A stretch of DNA of 64,000 bases, taken from Paraphoma chrysanthemicola (Eukaryota; Ascomycota; Dothideomycetes; Pleosporales; Phaeosphaeriaceae). The translations under genes were made by a program, and so were the position numbers. Location: positions 2,356,001-2,420,000 of the forward strand of contig JAGMWG010000001.1 in NCBI GenBank assembly GCA_020744225.1, written 5' to 3'. Shown here piece after piece: positions 10,381-22,252 of this stretch (positions within the stretch are counted from its first letter, which is position 1; every line of letters begins with the position of its first letter). Below the pieces are notes generated by a model. That model saw nothing but the letters and a program-made list of their open reading frames with translations, did no database searches and was not told the DNA's origin.

Positions 10381-11134
10381 AGTTATTAGAGAACTTCTAA
10401 AGTTAAAACCTAACACTCTAAGTAAACTACTTTATAGTAAACTAAGAAAGGTATTAAAATTTACACTTAACTTATTTTCTAATAAACTCTTAAGAGAAAT
10501 ATTACTACTAAAACTACTTAGAATAAAGACTTAATTGCCTATAGTATTCTAAAGCACTATCTCTTTAGTCTTCTCTTAATCTAACTTTGCCTTTAGCGCA
10601 GCTAACTACTATAATAACTTCTTATTAATATATGTCTTCTGTTTCTAAAGACGTTTTAAATAATTCTAGCTCTCTATTAGCTTACTTAATAACTAAGCTA
10701 GCTAAGTAAGTATATTCTTATAAGTGCTCTTAGCCTCTTTAATCTACTATTTTAATTAAAGTTATACGCAGTTAATAGATTACTCTATCTAAACTTAGTA
10801 AAGAAGTATAAATCTCTATAATTAACCTATAAGTAGTTATAGATACACTAAGTAAATAGTAAGAAGAATAGATATTTACGCAAATATACGTCTTATAGGT
10901 ACAACTATTATTAGCTAAAACTATATAGAAAGATTTAAGTTTATTATACTATAGATAAGGTATTATTTTCTTTTTAGAAGTAAAAATATAGTTAGCTAGT
11001 TTCTAATAATAGAAAGTACTAGTAGAAGGTATAAACGTAGGTAATACTAGCTTAGATAACAAGAACTGCTCTACTTATAATAAACTACTAGACTAGATAA
11101 ACCTTTAAGCTAAAGGCTTAGAAAAGAAAGATAG

Positions 11135-11582
11135 TATTACGAACAGAGTTCGTTATTACAGATTAACTCTACTTCTAATTAACTCTAATATAGGATTAGA
11201 ATTAGAGAAAGAAGAGATACTAGAGTATAAAGACTACTACAATAATAGATAGTATAGTAAGGCTAACTATAATATAAATACGTAACTAATTAGTAATCTA
11301 AGAGACTTAGTAAATATAAATTATAGAACGTAATCTATAATTAGTAGTAGCTCTTAAATAATAGAGTATAGATTAACTCTAGTATATAGTTGTATGTAAA
11401 AGTGCTCTCTATACTCTATAGTTAAGAATTATATCTACTTAATATATTACTCTAGTAACTAACCTACTTTATATATATATTTATCTACAACTTAATTGTA
11501 ATACCTTCTATTTAACTAAAATATTCTAACGCCTTACTTACTTAGAACTATCTACTCTTAGTAAGTTAAAACCTACGTTATA
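11135..11582 (+). repeat. 3' LTR of element 2
   Basis: 448 bp, same boundaries as the 5' copy, preceded by a purine-rich tract AGAAAAGAAAGATAG. Confidence 0.88.
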
Positions 11583-13743
11583 AGTTAGCTACTCTACTAT
11601 AACTATACTAAAATCTACTAAAATAAATAGTAGAAACGTATCTTAAAGTAGATCTACTATACTATATAGTACTTATATTACTTAGAGACTATTTCTTTTA
11701 CTTACTTATATATTTATATAAGTTATAACTAGTCTTACTATAGTGTCTATAGTACCTTTAAGTTAGCTTACTACTTTTAGTATAACGTAAACTATTAGTA
11801 AGCTAGCTATATTAGTAAGCTAGCTACTTTTTCTTAGTATAACTAATATATATTATAAATCTTTAATTTTATTACTATTAAATAAGAAGCTTACGTATAT
11901 TGTGCTAGTATTTAATTTAGAGAATACTTTTATATTCTTCTTATACGTTTATGTATTATACTTAGTTCTACTATAGTTACTATAGTGCTGTATAGCTAGT
12001 TATACTAGTTCTTAATTACTACTACTATAAGCCTTCTTTAAATGCTGTACTATTAAGAATAGTAATAGAACTACTTATAATGCTCTCTAACTATACTCTA
12101 AGATACTACTTATTTAGAGGCGCTTTCTTTTACGCAATTTCTACTTTATTATTACTACTAATTACTTCTTAAGCTTATAGATATAAGTACGTTAAAGCGT
12201 ATTCTTATATAGTATAAGCTTACTACCTTTTATAAGCTAAGAGAAGCTAGTTTAAACTGTAATAAGTAACTAAGTAAAAGACTTACGTATAAGCTTTAAT
12301 TAAGATCTAAACTTATAAGTATTACTTAGAGTCTTTAACTACTATAGTATCTTTAGAAGAAGAAGTTCTAGTAAGGTACGCAGCTGCACTTTAAGGTAAT
12401 CTAATACTATTTATACGTTTAGAGAGACTAGCTCTACTACCTTAAAGATCTTTTAATAGTTATTCTTTATAAATATATTAAAAAACGTGTCTTTAAAGAC
12501 TAGTAGAAAGCCTTTCTTATTAATATAGAAGATATGTTAACGTACTAAGTTTCTAATATACTAAGAGTACTTATACTTTAGTAGTAAGAAGTAGACTATA
12601 TTAAGTAGCTAGAAGATATATAATAAATAGAAGAGTATATAGAGAGTTAGAATCTTGTTTTTAAGGTAGTAGTTCTTAAAATCTTAGTTAAGATAGCTCT
12701 TATAGCTGTCTAAAATAAGTAGTCTATATACTTCTATCTAACGCGCCTTTGTATACGTATTAAAGTACTTTAACTACTTTAGACTAAGCGTATTATTTAT
12801 CTAGCTATTCTTAGAGACTAAGAGCTTCTAATTACATAGTATTAAAGTCTTCTTATACTATATAGAGATATAGATGCGTCTCTTATAGATAATAAAGAGT
12901 AAAGTTATATACTTATTAGTATAGATACTCTAGATAACTATTACTTACTTATACTTACTTAGCTAGATTAGATTAGACTTTATACGTCTCTCTACAGCTA
13001 TAACTATTTTTATAGACTTAATTACACTTATTTAGAAGCTAGTCTTATTAAAGTTATATATATTATTATTATAAATACTATACTTAGCTTTAGTCTTCTT
13101 TACTAGCTTAAACTATATGCTAATAACTATAAGATCTTCTTATAGTATTCTCTACTTATTCTTAGCTTAATTAAAAGCTATTTTAAGCTTAGCTAAGTGT
13201 ATTATAAAGTGCTTAGTCTAGTACTTACTAATAGGCTTTCTACTATATATACTTAGTATCTTATTAGCTATATTTACTATCTTATATAGCTAAAGTGTAA
13301 ATTCTTATAAATTAAGGTTAAGAATATATTAGATAATTATCTACTCTTTAGTTATAGTAAGCTTATAGAAGTTTAGATAAGTTTTAGAGTGTAGAGTAGT
13401 TTTATAGAGCTAATTAGAGAGGCGCTAGTAATTAATATTAAAAGTAGTAGCTATATATTATAGACTTTAAAACTAGTATATAGAATAAGTCTTAAGAGTA
13501 AGCTTAATCCTATCTTCTTAGTTATTTAATATTGCGTTGTATAGTTAAGATATAATTAAGTTACTAATATATAAGTTATACTAAGAAAAAGTAGCTAGCT
13601 TACTAATATAGCTAGCTTACTAATAGTTTATATTAGTAAATCTACTTTAAGCTACGTTTTGTACTCTTATAAGAGTACGTTTTAGTAGAGTCTTAGTAGA
13701 GTAACTAACTTACTTATATAACTAACTTACTTATAGAGTATAT
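11583..13743. mobile_element. RIPed pogo-B-like remnant interrupted by Fot1-like copy T1
   Basis: Flanks of T1 at 11583-11784 and 13634-13743 resemble the end regions of the pogo-B element at 17661-26713. The segment 11641-11775 is the reverse complement of pogo-B sequence near 26410-26545, and 13640-13743 matches its terminal repeat with two RIPed 17-bp subrepeats. Both outer parts look like the same (3') end in opposite orientation. This suggests a fold-back or internally deleted, non-autonomous derivative of about 0.3 kb before T1 inserted. The left tip is cut by element 2, and details are uncertain. Confidence 0.45.
11785..13633 (-). mobile_element. RIP-degraded Fot1/pogo DNA transposon, copy T1
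   Basis: 1849 bp between TA dinucleotides. Ends are long terminal inverted repeats of about 60 bp, each containing two copies of an AGCTAGCTTACTAATAT-type 17-bp subrepeat. The interior is the reverse complement of T2 (15725-17571), so the mutated transposase reads on the minus strand. Length and TA target match Fot1-type elements of filamentous fungi. All frames are broken by RIP-type transitions. Confidence 0.8.
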
Positions 13744-13745
13744 TA

Positions 13746-15722
13746 TAGCTATAAAGTATACTTACTAGATTAGAATTAGACTAGTAAATAGGTTTAGAGT
13801 ACCTACTAGTAAGTATAGGTTAAGTTAGAGGTGCACGAGCTGTAGGTTAGATTAGGTTAGATTACTACTAGCGTAGGTATAGATTAGATCTACTAAGTAA
13901 TAGGTTATAGTTATAGTTAGGTTAAGTTACACGCCTTATAGATTATAGTTAGGTTAAGAGTACTTATATAGGTTTTGTTAAATAAAAAATTATAGTCTAT
14001 TTAGTATTTTTATAAGTCTTAGTAAATTATACTATACTAGTATAATAATAAAGGTTATACGTATTACGTAATTATTACAGTCTATTATTACAGCTATTTA
14101 TTCGTAATAGTGCACTAAGTGTTAATACTTTTGTAGTAGGTATAGTAACTTCTTCTTAGTAATACTAACTTCTATAATATTATTCTTATTACTCTCTACA
14201 CTTATTATTTTAACTAATAGTTAAAGTATTTTAGTAACTTTATTATATAGTACTTTATTCTTGTCTTTATCTAAGTACCTTATACTACTTATTTTATTAT
14301 CTTTGTAACTTATAGTATCTTTAAGAACTATTAGTTATTATATTATTCTAGCTTTAAGATAGTACCTTTAATCTCTAATAACATTCTTGCTTATATTAAA
14401 TACGCGCTTAACTCTAACTTTAGTAATAGATATTACTAAAAGAATTTTTATAACCTAAGTAAGTTAAGAATAAATAGTTTCTTATAACTTCTACTAATCT
14501 TAAAGACTAAAAGTCTCTTCTTATCTAATATAAGTAGTACTAAGATATAATTTACCTTTGTTATATATAGTCTACGTATTACTTTTAGATTACTACGTAC
14601 TTAAGTTCTAGCTAAGTGTAAAAGCTAGTTATAATAATAATTAAGTAAGACTATCTAATTATAATTACTGTAGTATAGATAGCTTATAAAACTACTTATT
14701 ACTCTAAACTTACTAGTAAGGTATAACTAGAGTTAGTATTTTATTATCTTAATAATTATAGAGCTCTAGATAGTTAAGGAATTACTAGTAGTATTTATAC
14801 TTATTCTCTAGCTTCTACGTATTATTCTATTATAGTAATTAGAGTATAAATATATTAAAGAGCTATAATAATAGTACTTTATAAGCTATTAACTTCTAGA
14901 TTAAATTAAAAATAGTTACGTAGTTAAATAGATAGCTGCACTCTTCTTTAGTACGCGCATAATACTTAGTAAGTTTTTTTTACTCTCTTTCTATAGTATT
15001 TTAAATAGTAATATTATTATTATTATTATTTAGTAAGTTACTACTAAGTAGAAACTTTACTATAATAACTTTTTTTCTATCTTCTTCTACCTTAATTTAA
15101 TATATAGTTATTTAATATATTTAAAGTATAGTAAGTAGAGTAAATATAATATCTATTACTATAGTATAATTAAATAATATAATAAAAGACTATAATAATA
15201 GTATAGTACTATAGCTAAGATATTATTCTTTTACGATAGAGTGTAGAAAGTATAGTATCTTTTTTTCTGTTAATAATAATCTTAAACTCTAAGATAACCT
15301 CTTACTTTAGTATAATAATTATAGTTTTATAAAGCGTTATAAGAGAATTAGACTACATTCTAGATTACAAGACTGTTATTATTAGCTATAATTAACTAGG
15401 TAGTTCTATTACTTTCTATTAGAAAAGTAAAGATTTACTAGTAAATTTCTAAAGACTCTAGCTATAATAAGCGCTACACTTAAAGAACTAAACTTATGTC
15501 TTTATCTTATTAATATTATTCTTACTATTCTTCTTATTCTTACTAGTAAGAGAACTATCTAGAAATCTATTCTACTTATTCTTACTATCTAAGAAACTAT
15601 TCTACTTAGACTTCTTATTAGAACTTTGTAAGGTATTATAGTTATTATTACCTTTTAGAATTATATCTATATTAGAGTTATAGTCTACCTCTTCTTTATA
15701 CTTATTACTCTTATTACTCTTA
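13746..15722. other. RIP-degraded spacer between T1 and T2, unassigned
   Basis: About 2 kb of TpA-rich sequence with no open frame. A short TTA/ATT microsatellite occurs at about 15010-15040. On the minus strand around 15.3-15.7 kb a Lys/Asn/Ser-rich stretch and a weak FKC-x-A-Y motif hint at a former nucleocapsid-like ORF. I could not assign it to a family. Confidence 0.5.
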
Positions 15723-15724
15723 TA

Positions 15725-17571
15725 ACGTAAACTATTAGTAAGCTAGCTATATTAGTAAGCTAGCTACTTTTTCTTAGTATAACTAAGACGTTAGTAACTT
15801 AATTATGTCTTAACTATACAACATAATATTAAATAACTAAGAAGGTAGAATTAAGCTTACTCTTAAGGCCTATTCTGTACACTAGTTTTAAAGCCTGTAA
15901 CGCGTAGCTACTACTTCTAATATTAATTACTAGCGCCTCTCTAATTAGCTTTATAGAATTACTCTACGCTCTAAAACTTATTTAAACTTCTATAAGCTTA
16001 CTGTAACTAAAGAGTAGATAATTATCTAATATATTTTTAACCTTAATTTATAAAAATTTACGCTCTAGCTGTATAAGGTAGTAGATATAGCTAATAAGAT
16101 ACTAAGTATACGTAGTAGAAAGCCTATTAGTAAGTGCTAAGCTAAGCGCTTTGTAACGCGCTTAGCTAAGCTTAAAATAACTTTTAATTAAGCTAAGAAT
16201 AGGTAGAGAATACTATAGAAAGATTCTATAGTTATTAGCGTGTAGTTTAAGCTAGTAGAGAAGACTAAAGCTAAGTATAGTATTTATAACAATAACGTGT
16301 ACAACTTTAATAAGACTAGCTTCTAGATAGACGTAATTAGATCTATAAAGGTAGTTATAGACGCAGAGAGATATATAAGACTTAATTTAATCTAGCTAGG
16401 TAATTGTAAGTAAGTAATAGTTATCTAGAGTATCTGTACTAATAAGTATATAACTCTACTCTTTATTATTTATAAGAAGTGTATTTATATTTTTATATAG
16501 TATAAGAAGACTTTAATACTGCGTAATTAGAAACTCTTAATCTCTAAGAATAGCTAGATAAATAATACGCTTAGTCTAAAGTAGTTAAAGTACTTTAATA
16601 CGTATATAAAGGCGCATTAGGTAAGAGTATATAGGCTGCTTATTTTAGACAGCTATAAGAGCTATCTTAACTAGGATTTTAAGAACTACTATCTTAAAAA
16701 TAAGATTCTAACTCTCTGTATACTCTCTTATTTATTATATATTCTTTAGCTACTTAATATAGTCTACTTCTTACTACTAAAGTGTAAGTACTTTTAGCGT
16801 ATTAAAGACTTAGTATACTAATACGTTTTCTATATTAATAAGAAAAGCTTTCTACTAGCCTTTAAAGACGCGTTTTTTAACGTATTTATAGAGAATAACT
16901 ATTAAAAGGCCTTTAAGATAGTAGAGCTAATTTCTTTAAACGCGTAGGTAGTATTAGATTACCTTAAAGTGTAGCTATATACTCTACTAGAACCTCTTCT
17001 TCTAGAGACGCTATAGTAGTTAAAGACTCTAAGTAATACTTATAAGTTTAGATCTTAATTAAAGCTTATATAAGTCTTTTACTTAGTTATCTATTATAGT
17101 CTAGACTAGCTTCTCTTAGCTTATAAAAGGTAGTAAGCTTATACTATATAAGAATACGCTTTAATATACTTATATTTATAAGCTTAAGAAGTAATTAGTA
17201 GTAATAATAAAGTAGAAATTACGTAAAAGAAAGCGTTTCTAGATAAGTAGTATCTTAGAGTATAGTTAGAGAGTGTTATAGATAGTTCTATTACTATTCT
17301 TAATAGTATAGCGTTTAAAGAAGACTTATAGTAGTAGTAATTAAGAACTAGCGTAACTAGCTATATAGTACTATAGTAACTATAGTAGAACTAGGTATAA
17401 CGCGCGAACATATAAGAAGAATACAAAGATATTCTCTAAATTAGATACTAGTATAACGTACGTAAGCTTCTTATTTAATAGTAATAAAATTAAAGATTTA
17501 TAATATATGTTAGTTATACTAAGAAAAAGTAGCTAGCTTACTAATATAGCTAGCTTACTAATAGTTTACGT
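15725..17571 (+). mobile_element. RIP-degraded Fot1/pogo DNA transposon, copy T2
   Basis: 1847 bp between TA dinucleotides with the same ~60-bp terminal inverted repeats as T1, in opposite orientation. The plus frame near 16285-16340 reads VYNFNKTSF, a mutated form of the YNFDETGF catalytic-Asp block of pogo/Fot1 (DDE_1) transposases. Further on, remnants of the LLILDGHxSH and MPPHxSxxLQPLD blocks are readable at about 16640-16760. No frame is intact. T1 and T2 form a pair of ~1.85-kb inverted arms separated by about 2.1 kb. Confidence 0.85.
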
Positions 17572-18868
17572 TAATAGAGTAAAGAACTTACTAACTTAGT
17601 ATTACTTTAGAACTTAGAAAGTTCTTTAAGAAGTATAAGTTTACGCTCTCTACTACTATAACGTACTCTATAGACAAGTTAGCTATATAAGTAAGTTAGC
17701 TACTCTACTAAGACTATACTAAAATCTACTATAATAAATAGTAGAAACGTAATAGCTTAACTATAATAAGAGCTACCTAAGTTAAAAGAAGTACGTATAT
17801 AGCTTACTCTTAAAGCTATTTAATAAGATATAATACTATCTCTTAGACGTACTACAGCTATTTATAGAGTTACTTATATAACACTAAGTAATTAATACGC
17901 TAGAAAGTAGTTTTAATGCAATTGCGCACCTAATTTAGTAAATCTTTATCTAATAGAGAAGAAGGTAATTATTTAGTATATATTTAAGCTTAACGTATAA
18001 GAATTTACGTTACAGCTTACTACTATTAAGAATATAGCTAATCTACTACGTAAGAAGTATAGCTAACTATTAGTAGGTATTAACTAGGCTATAACCTTTA
18101 TTAAATATTACTCTAAGCTTAAAATTTAATTTAATTATAAGTATAACTATAAGAGAGCCCTCTATAAGAATTCTAAAGTTATATAAGGCTAGTTTTAACT
18201 TATAGAGAATATAAAGACTAAGTATAGTATTCTTAATAAGAATACTTATAACTTTAATAAGTCTAGCTTTATAATAAGTATAATATTAACTAGAGTAGTA
18301 GTTATAGACTCTAAGTATTAAGAATAGCTAAAGAGCGTTTAGTAAGGTAATTACAAGTAGACTATAGTAATCTAAGAGATTAATATAATAGAGTAGGTAA
18401 TTCTACTCTTTATTATTTTCTAGAGTAAGAATTACTTTACTACTTAGTATAAGAAGAATAATCTATCTAATAACTAGGTTATTATAGTCTCTAAGAATAG
18501 CTAAATAATAAATAAGCTTAGTCTAGTATAGTTAAAGCACTTTAATGCTTATATAAAGAAGTATACTCTTAGAGAAGTATAATTACTTATTATTAATAGC
18601 TATAAGAGCTATAACTTACTTAATTTCTAGTAGTACTATAAGAAGAATAAGATTATTACTCTTTATATATCTTCTTACTTATTATACTTTCTATAGTCTC
18701 TTAATATAAGTTATTTCTTACTATTAAAGAAGATATATAAGTACTAAGCTAAGAACCTAATATGTAATAGAATTAGCTATATTACTAAACTTAAGTTTCT
18801 ACCTTACTTTATTACTATATTTAAGAATAGAATTACTAAAAGTAATATTAAGAGAGGCTTTTAAGGTA

Positions 18869-18873
18869 CTAGC
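18869..18873. repeat. Target-site duplication CTAGC, left copy
   Basis: CTAGC directly precedes the left LTR of element 3 and is repeated immediately after the right LTR at 25982-25986. Five bases is the normal Ty3/Gypsy duplication. It dates the Gypsy insertion after the pogo-B insertion. Confidence 0.85.
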
Positions 18874-19373
18874 TGTAAGAAGACCTAAAGTTAGAAGCAG
18901 GCTTCGTGTACTTAAGGTTCTACAGTTAGTTCTTAGGAATAGAGTATTAGAGAGAATTAGATAGATTACTATAAGATAGATTAAGAAAATAATAATTAAT
19001 AGTAGAGAGTTACACTAATATAGATAGAGAAGACTATAAGTTAAGTGTAAATAGTAACTAGTTATAGATTAAATACTAAGTTAAACACAATAAGCTATAG
19101 AAGCTTATTATCTATATCTATATACTAAGAGAGGTCTAGTAACTAAGTACGTTGTACTTTAGTTAATTAGTATAATTAGTACTACTTAGTGCTTAGTCTG
19201 CTTAGCTTACTTAGTACTTAATATAGTCTAGCGTACTAATTAAGTTACGTAACCTACAGCTCTATAGTGTAGTATCGTAGTTAGTTTCTATAAGCTTCTT
19301 GTTAGTAACCTGTTAGTATCTAATTAGAGTATAATTAGCTACTTTTAGTCTACTTTCTAAGGCAACTATAACA
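18874..19373 (-). repeat. 3' LTR of element 3 (left side)
   Basis: 500 bp, RIPed version of 3388-3889, TG...CA ends retained (TGTAAGAAG to ATAACA in plus orientation). Flanked on its left by CTAGC. Confidence 0.9.
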
Positions 19374-19499
19374 CTATTCTCTTCTCTCTTTAAAACTTGT
19401 TCTTAAGTTACGTAATTATAGCTTAGTCTGCTTTATAACTAAGCAGCGCCTACGTTATAAGAGGCTGTTAGCCTTCGTTTATTTTATTATACTTAAGCA

Positions 19500-20105
19500 G
19501 CCTACTTTACGACCTAAGAAACCTCTAGCTAAAAGTACCTTATAACGTTATAGTCTTATAGATTTTATTAACGTTTTTAGTAATAAGATAGTACAGAAAT
19601 ATTTAACTTGTGTTGCGAAGAACTGCGTTTATTAGGTTTATATTTGTTTAAGGAAATACAACGTCTACAATTAACTTAGCTAACGTTATAACGTTAAGGT
19701 TATATAATCTAAATTTAAGTAGCTAGTAGTAGAGAAGAAAAAGTTAAAGAAATAAATATAAGAGTTACATAATAAGTAGGAAGCTGCCTTTAAGATATAT
19801 AAGACAGCTCTTAAGAAGTTACGTGTTACGTAAGTAAAAGAAGAGTAATTACAGTAATAAATAGATTTACTTAATTATTGTATAGACGATGTAATTACTG
19901 TAAAGAAGTAGAATATCTAGGAACTAAAGGAATAAGAGGCTACGAAGACTATAATATTTAATAGTTCTTCTACTAGTTTATCTTTACAGTTATTACCTAC
20001 TACTTAGAGAGTCTTTAAAGGTTTTTCTCTAGATTTCTAAGAGTCTAAGAACGCTAGTAGTATTATACTAGTAGCTAGTAGTAGTTTGTAAGATGCATTC
20101 TAGGT
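19500..20105 (+). pseudogene. RIPed extra ORF antisense to element 3, cysteine-motif type
   Basis: Between pol and the 3' LTR, the plus strand (antisense to the element) reads as a former protein through scattered stops. It has a basic RPKKPLAKS-type segment, then TCVAKNCVY and a KYNVYN stretch at about 19610-19675. Undoing TGC-to-TAC changes there suggests a cluster of Cys with a K-C-x2-C core, and a Lys/Glu-rich helical stretch follows. Its antisense orientation and position suggest an accessory gene carried by this retrotransposon family. Function is unknown. Confidence 0.4.
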
Positions 20106-22063
20106 TCCTATGTATTTTTAGTGTCGTTATATTCTAACTATTTAACTAGGTATTATTATTTACTAAGTAGTTCTTTATGTAATATAATTATTTTAACTTT
20201 AAACTTATTTTTCTCTTCTATTATATAGTAAAAGGTTTACTATAGTAGTGTTTTAGAGTCTACTAGTTCTAAGAGTTTAACATAGAATCTTAGGTGTATT
20301 TTTGCGTTCTTAGGTAGATCTAATGTATATATTACAAGGCTATTTTTCTTAAGTACTAAAAATAGTCTAACTTTAACGTAATCTAGCCTCTTACTTAGTT
20401 ATTTAGTTTATAAGTTTCTTATAAGTAGGTATACTTTATCTCTCTTTTTTAGCTAAAAAGCTATTTTTTACTTCTTGTTAATATATAAGATACTTTAGTA
20501 TTATGCCTTTTCTATACAGTTTTACATTTCTTTATAAGTTTTCTTAATTTCTTCTACTATTTATAGTGCAGCTTTAGTATTTAGACTAGGTAATATTCTT
20601 TTAAAGAGATATAGATATCTTCTATAATTAGTAAAGAATAGTATTCTTTCTGTTAACTCTAATATCTTATTATTATGCGCTAACTATACTATAGGTAGTA
20701 GTAATACCTAGTTATCTTATTTTAGAGTTAGGTAGATTTGTAGGTAGACTTTAAGTATTCTATTTGTTCTTTCTATTTATCTATTAGTTTCTAGGTAGTA
20801 TACTGTAGATAGCTTTCTTTAGATACCTATTACTTCTATAAGCGTAGCCTAATAGTTTAATATAAATAGCTTATCTTAGTTACTTATAATTGTTTTTAGA
20901 ATTCTGTAGTAGTAGATTACTCTATTATTAATAACATAGCCTAGTTATTTTACTGTATAGTCTCTTCTAAAGAGTATTACTTCTATTACTTTAGTAAACC
21001 TATCTATAATTACTAGTATAGTATTATAGATAGTATTAGTTACAGAGTCTTATAACTCTAGTAGTTCTATAATAAAGTCTATTAAGATATTAGTCTAGAG
21101 TTTATTTAGTATTTCTAGAGCTTGCATTTCTCTGTAGAGCGCGTATATACTATACTTATTCTTCTAATAGTTAGTATACTTCGTAATGTAAGTACTTATC
21201 TTATTCTTTATATTCTTAAAGCTATAGTTATACTGTATTATTTTTATTGTGCGTAATACTTCTAGGTACTTATAGATTAGGTTGTTGTAGTAATCTTAAA
21301 TAATAGCTTCTTATAGTTTCTCTAGAACTTTAGTAGTAATTATTATAATATTATTAACTTTAATTACAGCACTAAGAGACTTATTATTATTAGTCTTAAG
21401 AATAGTGCCTTTTTTAATTATCTTAGTACCTACGATATTATATTATTAGCTTAAAGCGTCTACTCTTTTATTGTCTTTTCCTAGAGTATAAGTAATCTTA
21501 AACTTATATTCTTCTAGTAGTTCTAACTATCTAACTTATTATTTATTAAGTACCTTTGTTATTATAAAGTACTGTAGATTTTTATAGTCTATAAAGATCT
21601 TAAGCTTAGAGCTGCTGTGTAAGTAGATCTTCTAGTGTTTAAGTGCTTCTACTATAGTAAGTAGTTTCTTATTATATACGTTATATCTTTCTTTTACTTT
21701 ACTAAATTTCTTAGAGTAGTATACTACTAGGTACTATTTTCTATTATGTAGCTATGTCTATGTAGTACCTATTACTAGGTTAAAGGCATCTATTTCTAAC
21801 TAGAATAGCTTGTTTAGTTTAAATATTTTAAGTACTAGTTCTTTAATACATACTTATTTAAGCTGTTTAAATACTATTTACTATAATTTATCTTATCTCT
21901 ATATTACTTCTTTTTGTATAAGTCTTATAAGTAGTATAGTAATTTAAGAGTAGTTCTTAATAAACGTTCTATTAAAGTTTATAAATTCTAAAAAGAATTA
22001 TACGTCTTTAATATTTCTTAGTACTACTTATTCTTTAATAGTTTAGATCTTTTCTTTACTAAT

Positions 22064-22252
22064 CTATACTCTGTAGATACCTACTATATATTCTAAGAAG
22101 TCTAGTTCTTTCTTATAGAAACTGCACTTTAATAGTTTTAGGCGTAGGTTATATTTATTAAGGTACTCTAGTACTATCTTAACATGTTTTTTGTAGTCTT
22201 CTTTATTTTCTAAGTATATAAGAATGTTATTAAGGTAAGCTATAACAAACAT
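22064..22252 (-). pseudogene. Surviving RT fragment of element 3
   Basis: A 62-codon open stretch that matches element 1 RT around the catalytic site, with YLNN instead of YLDD and Ser/His/Glu codons changed by transitions. The catalytic aspartates are lost, so it cannot be functional. It is useful as the clearest anchor linking elements 1 and 3. Confidence 0.85.

Larger units (their letters stand above)
4533..11582 (+). mobile_element. RIP-degraded Ty3/Gypsy chromovirus (element 2)
   Basis: A full-length 7.05-kb relic with near-identical 448-bp LTRs at 4533-4980 and 11135-11582 and a purine-rich tract (about 11119-11134) before the 3' LTR. Reading through stops in the plus frames, Gag remains precede a mutated CCHC knuckle at 5881-5922, with Cys now Tyr. 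A protease Asp-Ser-Gly remnant is near 7159, RT ends with a mutated YLDD (now YLNN) near 8083-8094, and integrase-like sequence follows at about 9.2-9.9 kb. A chromodomain-like tail lies at 10242-10380. It is a different family from elements 1 and 3, and every frame is broken. A flanking target duplication could not be recognised. Confidence 0.88.

Noticed and set aside
4533..11582. Target-site duplication for element 2
   Set aside because: The bases before 4533 and after 11582 do not match; mutation or rearrangement may have erased it, so none is annotated.
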